A stretch of DNA of 64,000 bases from Sambucus nigra (lineage: Eukaryota; Streptophyta; Magnoliopsida; Dipsacales; Adoxaceae), in the NCBI GenBank assembly GCA_949130495.1, contig OX422221.1, positions 146,229,405-146,293,404 of the forward strand, read 5' to 3'. The position numbers and the translations under genes are program-made. Below the pieces are notes generated by a model. The model ran no database searches. It saw only the letters and a list, made by a program, of their open reading frames with translations, and was not told the origin of the DNA. Numbering within the stretch: position 1 is the first letter of the stretch; each line of letters starts with the position of its first letter. This document shows, piece by piece, positions 48,119-59,150 of this stretch.

Positions 48119-51100
48119 TAATTTCCCCCTTACAAAGGAATTTTGTCCCCAAAATGAGGATGTACATGCGGTGACTAACTGTGGATACCGATCTCGTATA
48201 TCCTCCTCCCGTTCCCATGTGGACTCGTCAATAATGATATCCGCACTGGAATCGAACCACAGGTAGCACCTTAGACCGTAGCTTACACTCACTACGATCC
48301 AGTATCGCCACTGGTCTCTCCTCGTTAGATATATATGGCTATATATAGGTCTCCTCTAACGAAACGTGCCAAAAGTCCCTCTCACTTCTCCGATACATCT
48401 TCAGCGATGACACATGAAACACATCATGAATCCGTTGAAAATGCTCGTGTAGGCCCAACCTACACACAACTGGTTCGACCCTATAAATGATAAAAAAAGG
48501 TCCCATATACCTCAGAAGTCATCACACAGATAATAAACTTCTACAATTTATCATGCGTAGCTTTACCAATGGTAATTAATACTCCCAATTACCCCCAAAT
48601 CCAGAATATGTATTTCTCTATCTCTCATACAACCTAGTCACTTCCCGTGTACCCATCAACTTATGGGTGGCACGTCTAGAACAAAATGTTACTTGATCCC
48701 CATCGCCTCCTGACACTCCCTATCAGAGGTGGGACTGAAAGGTCTCATCCTAATTCACAACAATATTTGATGGTACCTTAATCCGTCTCACTTCTTCTTT
48801 CAAATAAAATGTTGAACATACTGCTCGATAGTATAATCTACCCCAAAATAACAATTATTCGATTTTTATCAGTTCGTTCCACAATCCTGAAGGACACCTT
48901 GACCTCTACACGATTTTAAATATCCCAAATATGAATTTCACCAATCATGCGCATAAATACCGTCACTGGGACCATCAAAATTACAAAATTTTTGGTTGAC
49001 AACCTCGAATCAACCTTTTTTCATTCCTAAATGGTGTATCTGGAGACAACTTCACTATGTCTCATTCAACACCAATCCCCATTCTCAATGTTTCACATCA
49101 CGGGGAACATCTTACTCCCCATTTTTCAGAATATACCAAAAATCATTTCCCTTGCATTTGCTCCAAAATCTGTGCATTCCTTAGGCACTTTTTTGCCTGA
49201 TTATAATTAGCATCTTATTTGTGCGTAACATACTTTAGGCATTTGACTAAGTGAGACTCTGCTCCACTTTCTTAAAATTGTAGGGTTATCCCTTGTCTAG
49301 GGATATTTTATTTACATGTGCCTCCACTGCCTTTCAACTCACCATGGTTGTGATAGTTCTCCTTGATATGCCTATAGTCAGACTGTCTCCTTTCTCAAAT
49401 GAATTTTAGTCCATAATACCTTTCCACATATGTTCCTAATTTCCCCACAAGCATATATTAACACGTTTATTTTCACATTCCTTTATCCTGGACGATTCTG
49501 AAATTCAAACTAACCAGGGCGCCCATACACCCAATAGTTCATGCATTCTAGCAGAATTATCACTAACATCTCGTATATACCATACTTATCTCAAGATCAG
49601 CCCCACACTCTCGACGTGGATATATCATACGGGTATTCTTGATTACCCCACAAATTGCAATTTAATTCTTATCAATACTGCCCTACCCATGAACTTGTGG
49701 GGAAAAAGTTTTCTCAGTGCTTCCTTCGCTGCACTACCCAGCTCCACTGGACATATATAGTAATATCTCTTAGCTTAAAGTGTTATATGAAGGTTTATGC
49801 ATGTAACATCCCACAACAAAGTTCAAAAGGGCTTTCCCCAATGCACTATCCCATAGCATTGTTGATCATCGATTTTTTGAGGTCGAAAGCATATAATCGG
49901 GACACCCAAAACCCTATCCCCATACTCATAAGTCTAATTATCGACTCCCGTATTTCTAAAGGAGTCATTTAAAGTTGTGCGCGCACTATCACTAAGTACT
50001 CAGCGCTAAGTTAATAACGAGCTAAATCCCTTTACTTCACAGTTGACCCGACATACCCTGAATCACATCAGTAAAAGTACTTATGCACCGGGATCCAATA
50101 TAAATATATAACTATACTCTCTGAAGTCTACTTCATATAAATATCGCTATGAGCTGAACCCTCTTTCAAGTGAGACATCATAAAATATAAAATCTGCCTC
50201 GAAATAGCGAACACGATAGTCTTGTTGTAACCACCCACCATCGCTGACCAGTCCGTACCCAGGATAGAATCATACATCGCATATCACCTATCAAAACAAG
50301 TTAATGTCGTATATTATATCCTCTCAGTGTTCAAACCCGCTCCCCTATAGATGGAACTAAAGAGAGCCCCGCTACTCAACGATAAATATATACAACTATA
50401 GTACTATTAACGATAGTTCTACTAAACTCGTTTCACGCGCCAAGTGCTAATGAACTGTTGTGACTCGCCCGTGTAATGCAAAATACGCCCCATTCACCCA
50501 AGGATGAAACCAATACTTCCAATTTCCAATAACACTAGTAGTTCAAATGGTTTCTGGACATAATATTCTCATCCCAATTGAACCAAAAACTTCTTATAAC
50601 TGTCGAACCTGTTAGGGAACTTGCTTCTGTCCCCTAACTTTCCGTGGACAAATTCACACATGTGTTCCTACTCTTTACACATAAGACATCCCTATGCATC
50701 ATTACCCTTTCTATGTCCCCCTTGGACATATCGGGATTGTCTTCTTACGGATGTGGCAGTCTTGACCCTTCTTGCTACCCCCGTTGTCCCTTTGGCTCCA
50801 CTAGCCCTATGGGACTCGTTTCTAGCCTTGATGGCCCTGACTGAATCCACCATCACCTGGTAGGAATTATATTAATCTCAATCATTATAATGGGTACTCT
50901 ACTGGGTATCTCCCCATGTGGTGACTCACTAGCACCGTTAAATTTAGTCTTGCCGTTCGTTTAAGTTCTCGAACTCCCTTGGCTCCCTTATCACGGAAGC
51001 GTTGATATCAAATTATAAACGTACAACATTGACGATAATAGTACCAGTCATTCTATACGTATTTCCCCATCCATGCTTTTATATTCTACCCATAAACCCA

Positions 51101-51896
51101 TTATTAATCTTAAGGACCTTTTTGATTCTCCGTCCACCTCATCGGGTACGAAGTTCATAAAATACATCAACTTCCCTTCATAACCGACCACTGTACGACC
51201 CTTTTGAAACAAGTATTGAAATATACTTTGCCTCTCTATTTAAGTAGGTGATGAGTGGATTTGAGGTCAAACCACATCCCAAATTCCATAGTATTCATAG
51301 CATCTCTCCATGGTTGTGGTGATTGATTCTTATCATTACAACACCGCTCTTATGAGTAAAATTTCACCCAAAATTTAATCCAGAGTGTCACTTCACTTCA
51401 CCTTACACAATTACCTTTGGATTATATCCTTCTATTGACCCATCACACTCCCTCTCTTCCCCTAATCCTTACAGATTGCTCTTTAGAAGAGTTTCTTTGA
51501 CCCCCCACCTTTACCGACTACGTTAGGTGAGCCTGAATTTAACGGTGTATAGGGAAACTACTGTGCCGTAGTGATTATCCAAATCCCATATGATTGAAAA
51601 ATATACATGGTGACTTCTATCGCGGTCACCTCTTCCAGAATATTCCATGGCTTTTCCCGAGTCTCTCCTCCCGCATTACTTCTAACGGCACTCATTGGTC
51701 GTCCAAAATTATTTGGTGTACAAAGCCCAATCGAACTCATATATGAGTCGCATCAACTATACTTAATAACATGTCAACGTAAGTTGCATACGTAGAGGAA
51801 TACGATAATCCTATAATAAGTCTCTATGTCAAAGAGCGCTACGTTGAAACGTAAAAAGCCGCACAAATCACTAGAACCTGATGCTTTGCTACCATC
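48119..51896 (-). pseudogene. Decayed internal region of element A (gag-pol remnants)
   Basis: Minus strand. The integrase end is the clearest part: GPFFIIYRVEPVVCRLGLH and RIHDVFHVSSLKMYRRSERD (GPY/F module, about 48530-48340), then DESTWEREEDIRDRYPQL (end of the chromodomain, about 48225-48150). A degenerate Gag zinc knuckle, CLMCKExEHMCEFV, lies near 50700-50660, preceded by an Arg/Lys-rich stretch (about 50840-50710). Between them, protease, RT and RNase H are too mutated for me to place. Length is about 3.8 kb against about 4.5 kb in B, so deletions have occurred. The PPT is the purine tract opposite tttccccctta (48122-48134). Confidence 0.7.
51883..51894 (-). other. Primer binding site of element A, initiator tRNA-Met type, mutated
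   Basis: The minus strand reads TGGTAGCAAAGC against TGGTATCAGAGC in element B, two changes. The neighbouring bases atcaggttctag are identical in both elements (51871-51882 and 57841-57852), which supports the alignment. Confidence 0.8.
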
Positions 51897-54772
51897 TTTG
51901 ACACCCAACCTATTAAAATACCGGGTGGCCAGTCCTTTACTAAAATAAATTGTTGGTCTCATAAGGCTCATTCTTAGTATCACTGTCGAAATCATTGCTA
52001 AAGTTACTAACCACCTAGTAATTAAATAGACCGGTGCCAAATTTGATCTTACATTAATTAACAACATGCGAAAATCAATAATGATTAAACCATTAACACA
52101 AACTAAAACCTGAACCCAACACAGATAAATAATATTAATAAAGAAGACCGAAAAAACTATTGGTTCAACAATTAAATCGAACAATAAGTTGAAATAATTC
52201 ATATACGGGAAATAAATTGGATACAAAAAGTCTAATTCGTATACTAGAAATACTAAAATAGTCTGAAGGGAGACATGCCTAAATGAGTACGGAAATAAAG
52301 TACCTACACTAAGAATAAATGAATGAGGCATCTATAGCAAAGTCTTGAACTTCCACACGAGCTGCAGCTACGCATCCCTGAATAGAATCCTCAAGCTGGG
52401 CATCCTTGTGGCTAGACACCTAAAATGTTCTGAAACATATTTCAACACGGGTTAGAGCCCAAGTAAAATATTTTGAAAATATTTACCAAGAAGTTAAATT
52501 GTAATTAATTAAATATGCATGCACACTTTTCATATTTAAGCCAGTGTCGCACTCTCTTGAGGTATACCTCACCCCTCATCTAATGTGCACACCTAACGCT
52601 TGCCTTTTAACCTCACTAGTTATGCTACCCCACCTAACTACCCTTGTTACACCTTTTTCTATCGCACTACTCTAACCCGAGTATTCTTACTTTGATTATT
52701 AAGTTATCTAATCATTAAATTATTAATCAGTTCAACTATAATAAGTCATAAAACGTTCACACTAGTTATATAGGAAACCCCTTTTTAGTCGTATAACTTT
52801 CGCACTAGTTAAATAAGAAATACATTCACACTTATGTATTAACCCCGTATATAATTATCTACTCATATTATATACGTACTAATATACTAAACCATTCACA
52901 CCCATGTCACTTATAATAACCATCCATTCCCGAGTAATAAATTTCCAGATGCTTTGCTCACTCTCACCCGGTTACCTCAAGTCAGACTCACTCATGAGCT
53001 TGGGTAAAAATAATAAGTGTAGTGGAGGCGTTCATAGTTCCCCGATTGTGAGACTGAATCATACCCAAGACATCTCACCTCGAAAACAATCACAACATAA
53101 AATAATGGACGCTATGACCTGGGGATTATATTCTCCCTGCTTTCACGAGCCAGGGGATTTACCTACATCGCGCAACCTCCTATGATAGCACTACAGAGGT
53201 ATGTATTTATGAAAATATCTAAAATGGATATTTAATAAGCACACCAATTTATATATACTATCACACTGTCCTAATATATGTAATTAATTTAAACTCGGCT
53301 AACCCGTGCCTGACTCCTGTAGCATTAGCCTAGAAAATATCCGAGTCTATTTATCGACTCTCAATTTAATTAATTTCACGTCAATTAATTTATTAAAGTA
53401 GTGTCACCCAACTACAATACCTGAACTCATTAACTCGGCTCGTAATTTAACCGTTTAGAATTTATTTCACAAAATTTCTTTCTTAAGGTCACCCCCCCTT
53501 TTGACTTTTAAATCCATTAATACCCATCTCCTAAGGCTCTAGGTATTTTATTCCACGAGATTTTTCACTAATTAAAGCGCCTTAAAAATTCACAAATGAA
53601 TAAAGTCCATATACATAAAAATTAGTAGAACTTTCAAAAATCTCCCATCATCGATCGATGATGCCCTTTGTCGATCGATCGATCGTCCGGGTTCAACCCT
53701 TTCTTCCCCGCAATGCTGTTCCGCCATTTTTACACCCCAAAGTTCCTGTATCTCTTCTCAGGACACAACCCAAATGAATATAACCTAAAACCCACCTCTA
53801 ATATGGTTTCTAATTATCATACAAGCCTTAAACATCATTAATTATCATCACGTTTTCTCAAATCCCCGAATTGGGTTATAACAATTTCATGCGATCGTTT
53901 TCACAATTACAATTCTATAATCCAAATTACTTAACATCAACTACTAGGATTCTATTATAGTTCAGATTCCAACAACATTGAACCATTATCCATTATCAAT
54001 TGTACCTTTGATCTACACAACATGTTCAATTTCCTCAAAACCCATTTTATGTAATAACCCACCCAAAAACGAATTTTGAGTTACACCCATTGTGCTATGA
54101 ATCGAAATACTGCAATTTGGATTGAAAGACGCGTTAACCACTTGCCTAATTAGATTTGTAGAGTCTAATTTCATTGTAGGAGGCGAATTGATGAAGAACA
54201 CACAAAATCCCTTTTGATTTGGCTCCCCAAAGCTTCACAATTCCTTCCTCTTATTTTCTCTCCAGATTTAGGGTTTTCCCATAATGATGAGTTGCTACCC
54301 CAACTACTTAAATTAGGTTAATTATCTCTAATCCCGAAATTAAACCTACGGGCCAAGCCCAAATGACCTGAACACCCCCGTGTGGGCCCGATTATGCCTA
54401 AAAATGCCCCGAGACCCAATTACTATCCCTGAGTACACTATTTCGACTATCTCGACTCATCTGGAATCAATCGTGACCTCAAAATCTCTACATGAGTCTC
54501 TCTACAACAAAGTCCTATCTAGACCCCCAAATAGTCTATATCAACTCCCGGTTGAGATAAAATACCTCCACGTCACTATTACTCGTTAGGATGTAAAATT
54601 AATAACTTACTATTCACTTAGTAATTATATTTCATAAATATTAACCATTAACTCTCCTAAATAAAATTTTAATCAAAACATAATAATTAATTCAATTAAA
54701 TTATGACACACATGTAATCTAAAATTACTCTAATTAATTAAATTAAAATACTAAAAAATATGAGGCGTTACA
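51897..54772 (-). mobile_element. 5' LTR of element A (about 2876 bp)
   Basis: Begins next to the PBS with tttgacacccaacc, a mutated form of tgtgacaccccgcc, and ends gaggcgttaca before the TTATA duplication. It carries the GGGCTCTAACCCGT box (complement at 52447-52460), the TCGAGATAGTC box (complement near 54446-54467) and a block with atcgatcgatgatg and gtcgatcgatcgatcg (53650-53685) that is absent from the other LTR. Confidence 0.85.
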
Positions 54773-54777
54773 TTATA

Positions 54778-54847
54778 TATGTATATTTTCACGTAACATC
54801 AAATATATATACACACATATCACTAATTATATATGTAACCGCAATCC
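54778..54847 (-). mobile_element. Element C LTR, continuation after element A
   Basis: These 70 bp of AT-rich sequence follow the right TTATA of element A. They align in order with the matching part of LTR A (about 52850-52925: tatatacgtactaata ... ataaccatcc against tatatgtatatttt ... aaccgcaatcc). Element B then starts at 54848, so the rest of C lies beyond the window. Confidence 0.55.
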
Positions 54848-55965
54848 TGTAATACCCCGTATTTTTATGCTATATTAATTTGGGGGTTTTATTAAATTTA
54901 ATGAGAGTGAATTATTTAATAAGAATCAGGAAATTAATTATGTTATAATTATTAACGTGACGAGAGTTAGTAATTATATAAAATTGTCGAATATTACTAA
55001 TGAGCATAGTAATATATGATATGGGTTATATTATAAGTCACGAGTGAATGAAATAATAATTTTGAGAATTTTAGTCGGGACGCGCCCGTGTCGCGTCGGG
55101 ACTAATTATTGAGATATAAAAGTGAATATTTTATAAGTTGTTCGTATGGTCATTTCGAGTGCGCCAACGTGTCCGGAAGGGTCGAGATAGTCAGAAAAGT
55201 GTACCCGGGGGTTTAGTTTGGGTCTTGGGATGTTTTTAGGCTTAATTAGTGACCCGGGAGGGCATTTTGGTCATTTTACAAAATAGGGTAATTAAACCCA
55301 CGAATTTCAGCCATCCTTAGCAACCATTTAAGTCAGCCTTTTAGGGTTAGAACATTCAGAACCCTAGAACGGCCATTGGAGTAGAGAGGAGAGAACTCTC
55401 AAGGTGATTCAAGGCCAAAAACACCACCATTTGCACCACCGTCACCACCAACGCGTAGATCGCGAGGAGGAGAACGCAACCACACCAATATCAGCAGGAA
55501 ACCAGACCTCTGAAATCCCAAGCAAGTGTTTAACTTGCGTATTTTCGTTGGTGCAATATTCATATTAGTGTAGGAATGATTAGGAGTGTAATCAATGGAA
55601 GAAAACCCCAAATTTTGATAGGAATTTGCATGTAGAAAACATTATAACCATATTCTGGAAATAGTATGTGAAGTAGATGATTAACCCACGAATTTTTGAT
55701 GTTATGTTAGAAGGAAATTCTGGAGAAAACTGATTAGAACAAAAGTTAAGAAAACATTAGGGTTCTTGATGTTTAAATGAGATTTTGGGTTGTTTAATCA
55801 TGTTTAATGATGGATATACGCATGCTTAACGTTAAAAACATCTGGAAATATGTTATTATGTTTGTAGCAGGAGTTTTGGGACAATTAGTGTTGGAAAATA
55901 ATGATTTGGGTGAAGAATTTTGGTAAAACCCGTAACTGCACTTCTGCAGGATTTCGCAGACCTGC

Positions 55966-56043
55966 TTGATCGATCGATCGAGCCTAGAGCTTCGATCGAT
56001 CGAAGGTTCGATCGATCGAGCCCCAGACCTCGATCGATCGACC
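55966..56043. repeat. Cluster of ATCG palindromes in LTR B
   Basis: Four blocks (ttgatcgatcgatcgagc, cttcgatcgatcgaag, gttcgatcgatcgagc, cctcgatcgatcgacc) are each self-complementary and separated by about 5-10 bases. The same cluster is at 63428-63505 in the 3' LTR. Confidence 0.9.
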
Positions 56044-57237
56044 CTTCCTGGCAGACTCTTATTTCCCCTTGTTTAATTAATTGAACATGATTCATCGTGA
56101 AATAGCTTTTGGGCTTTATGAATAAAATGTTTTGGGATATAGGAGAGACCAGTAGGGCATATGATTAAGTGTTGAGAACTTTATTATGAGATGATAATTG
56201 TATTTTAGGGACAATTATTTAAAGGACGAAGAAACTACGTAATTCAAGTGAGAGATTACGTCAAATACTTACGATAGTGAATAGACGTTTACCTACTGAT
56301 TTTGCTACTTGGATGGATAGAATCCACAAGTGTCACATAGCTAGTGAGAAAACCCTTCGAGTTAAGGTTAGAGACGAAACCTTAGACGTAATCATAATAA
56401 TGGGAAATTAAGGATAAATGTTGTGACTATGGGTAACGGGAGGAACCTATATTAATATGATGAATGGGTATATTTATATGATTGTGTGTACATATATTAT
56501 ATACATGTGAAAAATGTACCCTCGCTACTTGCTATCCCTGAGAATACCGCGCTGGGACGATCTTATCCTGTGTTGCTTTATGGGGGATATTGATTCGTAC
56601 CCTAGAAGATAGAGATCCTAGGTACGGGCTATCAGATTGATAGTCCGACGGTCCTAAGAGACGTGTGGGTATGTACTGACCTCTTGGACTTGGAATCTAT
56701 GCTTCGCCTCAACGTTGTTTTGTATATGTTAATACAGTTCGAGAGTGATTCTGAACTTGTATTTCCCTTTGTGTGAGCGATACGGGGATTGGATAGCAGA
56801 GTATGCCCGCATCATAGTTTAGTTGGGGTGCTGTTATATATATATATTATACGAGTAGTTAATATATATATGAGGTTATAAACTTTAAACTTCCTACTGT
56901 GATTTGATAAGTAGGGCATAGTTGTTGACGCAATAATAAATACTTGTTTTGTGAAAGTATGAGAAGACACTGGGAAACTTTATAATTTAATGAAGCTAAA
57001 ACGAGAGGAGTACTACAAATTGAAAGTAACCTTTTTAAAACTTTGTCATCGTTCGATTTTGAAAACTTATGAGTAAGTTAAGATAAACTAAATTATTTGG
57101 GAAGGTTAGTACGATAGGCGTGCACATTAGAAGAGAGGTGAGAATTTCCCAAGAGAGTGTCGAACTAATATGATTTGCATTGGCCTGTATCAATTTAAAT
57201 ACTTGCTTAACGTATTTTAAAATTCAAACACACTTTC

Positions 57238-57292
57238 GGGCTCTAACCCGTTTCTTTTCCTCTCTCTCTCTCTTGTATATATATATGTATAT
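57238..57292 (+). promoter_or_regulatory. Putative promoter of element B
   Basis: GGGCTCTAACCCGTTTC is followed by a CT-rich tract and a TATATATATATG signal at about 57275-57286. The arrangement is shared with S and, on the other strand, with A. Transcription probably starts a few tens of bases downstream; this is inferred from the shared order. Confidence 0.6.
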
Positions 57293-57828
57293 TTTCAGGT
57301 GCCCAGCCACAGGGGCGTCTTGCTTAGGATCCCTTGAGAAGGACGAGCTGCAGCTTAGGTGGGAGTTGCAGGTCACTTGAGTAGACGGCTTCTGTTATTG
57401 ACTCCACTCCTATTATTCTCATTTATTGGGCACGTGTCGCCCCTTTTCATCATTTCATTTGTTGTTGGGATTTTATATTTCATTTATTTCCAGTATTGTT
57501 CTATGGGATTTATTCAGGATGGATTTGTGGTTTTAGTTCCAATTGTTGACATTCGATTGACGAATGTATTATGTTATTTGGTTTATTGCGGTGTGATTCT
57601 TTATTGTAGAAATGTTGTTTTAATTAAAATAAATCTTTTTCTTTAATTAAAATTTAAAAAAGTTTTGTATGGAAAATGTTTTGACACTTAGCTTGATTAT
57701 TTAGGGTGTTAAATTGGAAAAATTATTTTTTTATCGACAGTGATGCTGAGAATTAACCAACTGTTTACCTTGATTTAATTTAATAAAGGAGTGATCGCCC
57801 GATATTTAATTAGGCGGGGTGTCACAGG

Positions 57829-57840
57829 TGGTATCAGAGC
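57829..57840 (+). other. Primer binding site of element B, initiator tRNA-Met
   Basis: TGGTATCAGAGC two bases after the 5' LTR end. This is the standard PBS of many plant chromoviruses. Confidence 0.95.
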
Positions 57841-58010
57841 ATCAGGTTCTAGTGTCCATAGGATCTGTACGGCTTATTTCGCTTTCAGCTTAACGTTATT
57901 GCTATAGAGCCCTATTTTTAGGACTGTTGTATTCTTACTTTTACGTTTAAGTCTTCAGCTATTCGAGATTTGTTGATAACTGTAGACTAATAAACTTGTT
58001 CACGTTTCAG

Positions 58011-59150
58011 ATGCCTCCGAGACGTGCTCCGAAAGATAGGCATGCCCAAGCCGAGCAGCCAGCAGCTCCGGCACTAATGCGAATGAAGTAGCCGCCATTG
58101 TCGCTCAGGCGGTGAATGCCGCGATAGCGGTGATTCAGCAGGCTCCACCCCAGGTTCAGGCGGTGGCACCAGTACCAGCACATCTTCCATCCGCATGGGA
58201 GAGGGTTCGGGATGCTTTTCAGAAAGCGCATCCCCCTGAGTTTTCTGGTAGCTCCGATATTGTTACTGTCAGCCAATGGAAGAAAGACATCCAGCGGCAC
58301 CTCCGTATGTATGAGTGCACTGAAGTACAGAAGCAGCTATTGGCTTCTTTCAAGCTGGTGGGAGCCGCATTACAGTGGTGGGAGTCCACTACTACTTTGG
58401 AGGAGAGGGACACAATCCCTATTCAGTTGTTCTGGGAGCGGTTTGACCGCAAGTATTTTCCACCCGCAGTGCAGACTGAGATGAGGCGGAAATTACTAAA
58501 TCTGAAGCAGGAGAACCTTACTATAGCTGAGTATGAGGAGGAGTTTACGAGGCTTCTCACTATTGTGCCGGATGAGGCACCCACTGAGGGTAAGAAGATT
58601 TTGCTGTTTGTCGACGGGTTAGCTTGGAGGATCCGTCAGCACCTTATTGGAAACCTATCCCTGAGTACTTTCACTGATGTACTCAATGCAGCGTTACTAC
58701 ACTGCCAAGATCACCGCTTCCATCTTCAGGGAAGTAAGAGAGCAGGAGAGTCCAGCCAGCAGGGCAGGACCGGGGGTAATAGTGCCGGTGGGGCACCAAC
58801 TCATGGATAGACTCGTCAGCACGAGCAGAGTTCCCATCAGGGGGACCCTGCTAAACGATTCCGTTCAGGTGATTCGAGGCAGGGATTCGGGGGTTTCAGG
58901 GAGGGCCATCAGGGCCAGCCTACTCAGCAGGGCCAGCAAGGCCAACACCGACCACAGGGCCAGCAAGGCCAACAGCGTGCGCATTATGGCCAACAGGGCC
59001 AATGGCGTGGAGGTAACGGCCAGCAGGGCCGTGGTCAGCAGGGACAGAGGGGAGGTAATTTCAGAGGCCGGTGTTTTGTGTGCGGCAAGCACGGCCATAA
59101 GCGTCAGGATTGCCCAGAGGGCGATAGGGCCCCACAGCAGCAGGGAGCCC
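58011..59150 (+). pseudogene. gag of element B
   Basis: Start ATG 58011 follows tttcag (MPPRRAPKDRHAQAEQPA). A 1-bp loss near 58060 shifts the frame, and the capsid part then reads on: AHLPSAWERVRDAFQKAHPP, EFSGSSDIVTVSQWKKDI, RHLRMYECTEVQKQLLASF, ALQWWES and FDRKYFPPAVQTEMRRKLL. TAG at 58808-58810 interrupts the linker after GGAPTHG. A Gln/Gly-rich repeat (58905-59040) precedes the zinc knuckle [14 protein letters not shown] (about 59072-59113). Gag packages element RNA. Everything except the frameshift and the stop looks well preserved. Confidence 0.9.

Larger units (their letters stand above)
54848..57826 (+). mobile_element. 5' LTR of element B (2979 bp)
   Basis: Starts TGTAATACCCCG and ends GGTGTCACA. 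Contains the ggaagggtcgagatagtc box (55174-55191), the atcgatcg palindrome cluster (55966-56043), and the promoter block at 57238-57292. Frames inside it are not genes. Confidence 0.95.

Noticed and set aside
51774..52331. 185-codon minus-strand frame at the LTR A/PBS junction
   Set aside because: It crosses the PBS and the LTR boundary, is hydrophobic without a domain, and is not kept in the other LTR copy.
55399..56095. Minus-strand frames in LTR B, repeated in the 3' LTR
   Set aside because: Duplicated only because LTRs are identical; the repeated ATCG block gives the Asp/Arg/Ser-like text. No domain.
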